Position numbers and translations under genes: made by a program. 64,000 nt of DNA, taken from Ruegeria sp. HKCCD4315 (GTDB lineage: Bacteria; Pseudomonadota; Alphaproteobacteria; Rhodobacterales; Rhodobacteraceae). Shown piece after piece: positions 61,835-64,000 of the stretch; positions within the stretch are counted from its first letter, which is position 1; each line of letters opens with the position of its first letter. A model generated the notes under the pieces. It saw only the letters and a program-made list of their open reading frames with translations. It was not told the DNA's origin and made no database searches. The DNA is taken from positions 1,244,501 through 1,308,500 of the forward strand of contig NZ_WVRN01000001.1 in the NCBI RefSeq assembly GCF_013112245.1, given 5' to 3'.

Positions 61835-62923
61835 TTATTTTTCGGTCTGCGGCGCAGCTTGCGCGGCATCTTGTGCAAGCTGGGCTGTGGATGCAACCCG
61901 CGCGGCCAATTTTTCGGAAAAGCCCGATTGCGCCAGCGTAAAGGCCAGCTTGATTGCAGCCGACACGCCGGTCGCGTCTGCGCCGCCATGAGATTTCACC
62001 ACGGTGCCGTTCAGCCCAAGAAAGACGCCGCCGTTCACACGCCTTGGGTCGATCCGTTTCTTCAGACGGTTTAGCGAGGTGATCGCCAGAATTGACGCCA
62101 GCCGGGACAGCGGAGAATACTTGAACGCCTGGCGCAGCAGGTCACCGATCAGGCTGGCTGTACCCTCACCGGTCTTAATCGCAACATTGCCGGTAAACCC
62201 ATCCGTGACAATGACATCTGCCTTATCGCCCGGAATGTCGCTGCCTTCGACAAAGCCCACAAATTCGAAATTTGCCTGCTCTGCAAACTCGGTGATCATT
62301 GCGTGCGCTTCTTTCAGCTCGGCGCGGCCCTTGTGTTCTTCGGTGCCGACATTCAGCAACCCAATGCGGGGCCGTGCAAGCGCCATGCCATTGCGCGCAT
62401 ATGAAGCGCCCATCAGGGCATATTGCAGCAAATCCTTGGCGTCGGCGCGGACGTCGGCGCCTACGTCGAGCATCACGTTGAACCCCTGAGGGTTGCGCGA
62501 AGGCCACAGAATCGCAATGGCCGGGCGGTTCACGCCCGGCAGTTTGCGCAGGCGCATCATCGACAGCGCCATCAGCGCACCGGTGTTTCCACAAGACACC
62601 GCACCATGTGCCTCGCCCTGGCGCACAGCCTCCAGCGTGGACCACATCGAAGTTTGCTTGCCGTTGCGCACAACCTGACTTGGCTTGTCCTCCATCGTGA
62701 CGACGTCCGGACAATCACGAAAAACGACGCGCCCCTCAAGGACACGCCGTTTTGCGACTAGCTTTCGCAGGACCTGCTCGGGACCGTGCAGCAAGAACCC
62801 AATATCCGGGTTCTTGTCAGCCGACTTCGCCAGACCGGCAACAACAACTGCGGGACCCTCATCCCCACCCATGGCGTCGACCGAGATGGTGATCCGTCCG
62901 GCGTGCGTGGGCTGTTCAGTCAT
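61835..62923 (-). CDS. plsX: Phosphate acyltransferase PlsX
   Basis: Makes acyl-phosphate from acyl-ACP for phospholipid synthesis (used by PlsY); 362 residues. Motifs: SVDAMGGDEGPAVVV at the N-terminus, GNTGALMALSMMRL, DVGADVRADAKDLLQYA, VVTDGFTGNVAIK-like VIVTDGFTGN and NGGVFLGLNGTVVKSHGG. The start at 62923 (MTEQPTHAGRI) is chosen for homology. It sits 24 bases after rpmF. Confidence 0.95.
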   Translation of the reverse strand: MTEQPTHAGRITISVDAMGGDEGPAVVVAGLAKSADKNPDIGFLLHGPEQVLRKLVAKRRVLEGRVVFRDCPDVVTMEDKPSQVVRNGKQTSMWSTLEAVRQGEAHGAVSCGNTGALMALSMMRLRKLPGVNRPAIAILWPSRNPQGFNVMLDVGADVRADAKDLLQYALMGASYARNGMALARPRIGLLNVGTEEHKGRAELKEAHAMITEFAEQANFEFVGFVEGSDIPGDKADVIVTDGFTGNVAIKTGEGTASLIGDLLRQAFKYSPLSRLASILAITSLNRLKKRIDPRRVNGGVFLGLNGTVVKSHGGADATGVSAAIKLAFTLAQSGFSEKLAARVASTAQLAQDAAQAAPQTEK

Positions 62924-62947
62924 GCCTCGGCCTGCGCTCAATCAGGC

Positions 62948-63154
62948 TTAGGCTGCGTCTTCGTCCAGGTCGATTTCGTCGGCCTGTGCGACGACTTCAC
63001 GATCATCATAGTGGCCGCAGGATGCGCAAACGTGATGCGGGCGCTTCAGCTCGCCACAGTTGGGGCATTCGTTCGGGTTTGCAGCAACCAGAGCGTCGTG
63101 TGCGCGGCGGTTGTTGCGACGCGACTTGGAAACTTTGTTCTGTTGGACGGCCAT
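62948..63154 (-). CDS. rpmF: 50S ribosomal protein L32
   Basis: Small basic ribosomal protein of 68 residues. [19 protein letters not shown] starts the protein, and the zinc-ribbon cysteines are seen in [18 protein letters not shown]. The acidic tail is usual. It lies between yceD and plsX as in most Gram-negatives. Confidence 0.96.
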   Translation of the reverse strand: MAVQQNKVSKSRRNNRRAHDALVAANPNECPNCGELKRPHHVCASCGHYDDREVVAQADEIDLDEDAA

Positions 63155-63287
63155 GGTCTCAACCTTTGTCTACTGAGGGTCAGCAGATTCGCCGCCGACC
63201 GGGTTTCATATTTCGTTTTATCGTGGTTTGACGCGCGTTTAGGCGACCAGCCCCGCAATGTCCAACCCAAAATCCGATGAGCGCGCG

Positions 63288-63315
63288 AAAATACTGCGAT
63301 TCTCGTCATGTTCAA
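63288..63315 (-). promoter_or_regulatory. Candidate rpmF promoter
   Basis: On the minus strand TTGAAC (63310-63315), 16 bases, TATTTT (63288-63293), within the 205-base gap between yceD and rpmF. It would give an rpmF leader of about 127 bases. A GACAGG/CCTGTC dyad next to the yceD stop lies just upstream. Confidence 0.4.
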
Positions 63316-63359
63316 GCGATTTTTCTGGCCGCCTGCTATGACAGGAAATCAGCCCCCTG

Positions 63360-63896
63360 TCACTCGTCTTTTTTCAGCGCGTCGCGCAAACCCGCCAATC
63401 CGGCAAATGGCTTGACGTCTTCGTCGGTCATGGCCTGTTTGCCTGGCTCTGTATAGTCGACCTGGCCCAGTTCTGCCCCGTCCTTGCGTGGGTATTGCGG
63501 CAATGCCAGCGCCAGCGCCTCGACCATGACCAGTGCCGGATCAATCTCGGGACCCAGCGGTTCGGATTCGTCATCTTCGGGGATCTCGAACTCGGGTTCA
63601 TCAGGATCGGTCCAATCGGACAGAAAGGTGCGATGAACCGGGACATCAATACGGGTTGTGACAGGGTCGAGGGTCACGACGCAGGGCTGGATGACAGTGG
63701 CTCCAAGCTTGCCGTTGAGAACCCAGTCGCGCTTGCCCTGCGCTCGGACCTCTCCGACAAAGCTGAGCTTGCGCAAACCCAGCAATCCCAGATCTTGCCG
63801 AATCTCGTCCAACGAAGCGGCAGAAGGGCGCAGATCGAACGGTGTTGGAGCGTTCTGAGGCAGATCGGCCACCCGAAGTGATGTAAGGTTGCTCAT
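63360..63896 (-). CDS. YceD family (DUF177) protein
   Basis: A 178-residue soluble protein of the YceD family, which is nearly always next to rpmF; it is thought to take part in 23S rRNA accumulation. Features: RVADLPQNAPTPFDLRP, then ARGKRDWVLNGKLGATVIQPCVVTLDPVTTRID-type block (here GKLGATVIQPCVVTLDP) with the conserved Cys, an acidic PEFEIPEDDESEP stretch and ALALPQYPRKDG. It is divergent from a gene at the right edge. Confidence 0.85.
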   Translation of the reverse strand: MSNLTSLRVADLPQNAPTPFDLRPSAASLDEIRQDLGLLGLRKLSFVGEVRAQGKRDWVLNGKLGATVIQPCVVTLDPVTTRIDVPVHRTFLSDWTDPDEPEFEIPEDDESEPLGPEIDPALVMVEALALALPQYPRKDGAELGQVDYTEPGKQAMTDEDVKPFAGLAGLRDALKKDE

Positions 63897-63981
63897 TTGT
63901 GAGCCTTTCTATGTGTTGAACCGTGGCAGCGGTTTCTGTAATCGGATAGAAGCCGCAAGAGGCCAAGGCAAGAGGGTGCAT

Positions 63982-64000
63982 ATGTTGAAGGTAATGAACC
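63982..64000 (+). CDS. Start of a gene running off the right edge, possibly bamE
   Basis: Only six codons are in view (MLKVMN). AGAGGG precedes the ATG by six bases, and TTGAAC (63916-63921), 17 bases, TAATCG (63939-63944) may be its promoter. In related genomes the gene divergent from yceD is usually the outer-membrane assembly lipoprotein BamE (SmpA/OmlA), so this identity is from context only. Confidence 0.35.

Noticed and set aside
1..64000. CRISPR arrays, insertion sequences, prophage, rRNA genes or integrative elements
   Set aside because: No regularly spaced short repeats, transposase, integrase or phage structural genes were seen. The single tRNA gene has no duplicated 3' end nearby that would suggest an attachment site.

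Overview
The window is an ordinary, gene-dense piece of an alphaproteobacterial chromosome, almost certainly from the Rhodobacterales (Roseobacter group, Ruegeria-like). Evidence: a HemA-type 5-aminolevulinate synthase, the argS / SPOR protein / nagZ / scpA / scpB order, the yceD-rpmF-plsX-fabH-ihfA-merR string, a DksA with a degenerate zinc finger, a TRAP transporter, and several small proteins (DUF2852, DUF2927, RSP_2648-type PIN) typical of this order. No rRNA, CRISPR array, prophage or insertion sequence was seen. One tRNA gene (Pro, GGG anticodon) is present.

Layout. 1-9 kb: end of a DUF924 protein, a coiled-coil membrane protein, lpdA (E3), an M20 peptidase, hemA behind an FNR-type box, a RodZ-like protein behind a CtrA-type box, ispG and a VOC protein. 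9-21 kb: envelope and proteostasis genes (DsbA-like thiol oxidoreductase overlapping an M48-TPR protease, aminotransferase, N-acetylmuramoyl-L-alanine amidase, PBP1A), an APH(6)-family kinase, prfB followed at once by an M50-like membrane protein, an amidase, a DUF2189 membrane protein and an HTH regulator. 22-25 kb: ilvB-ilvH preceded by a complete attenuator: promoter, 15-codon leader peptide rich in Leu/Val/Ile, antiterminator arms and an intrinsic terminator. 24.8-33 kb: a HalD/BesD-like 2OG oxygenase, then a NarL-type two-component system divergent from a TRAP operon whose membrane subunits are much larger than usual, closed by a strong terminator. 33-43 kb: VOC protein, bpt (N-degron leucyltransferase), RDD and DUF2852 proteins, a paired-operator intergenic region, glnE, an RlmI-like methyltransferase coupled to a PIN protein, an M48 protease and a secreted protein with a large internal duplication. 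43-48 kb: a VWA / lipoprotein / GNAT / MoxR cluster. 48-58 kb: dksA, an FAD monooxygenase, exonuclease III, erpA, a dNTPase, argS and the SPOR-nagZ-scpAB operon. 58-64 kb: a double-domain dCTP deaminase, tRNA-Pro, and the leftward yceD-rpmF-plsX-fabH-ihfA-merR operon, with a perfect IHF consensus just upstream of the ihfA promoter. The first codons of a gene divergent from yceD (probably bamE) are at the right edge.

The most interesting non-coding content is the ilv attenuator, a dispersed palindromic intergenic repeat (at least four clear copies, all next to stop codons or in gene-poor gaps), the two 19-bp dyads between the DUF2852 and DUF4440 genes, and recognisable FNR, CtrA and IHF sites. 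I did not find a clearly new multi-gene biological system. The nearest candidates are the MoxR/VWA/DUF2927 cluster and the oversized TRAP permease with its linked two-component system. Start codons were chosen by ribosome-binding site and family N-terminus and are inferences. All promoter and operator calls are by eye.
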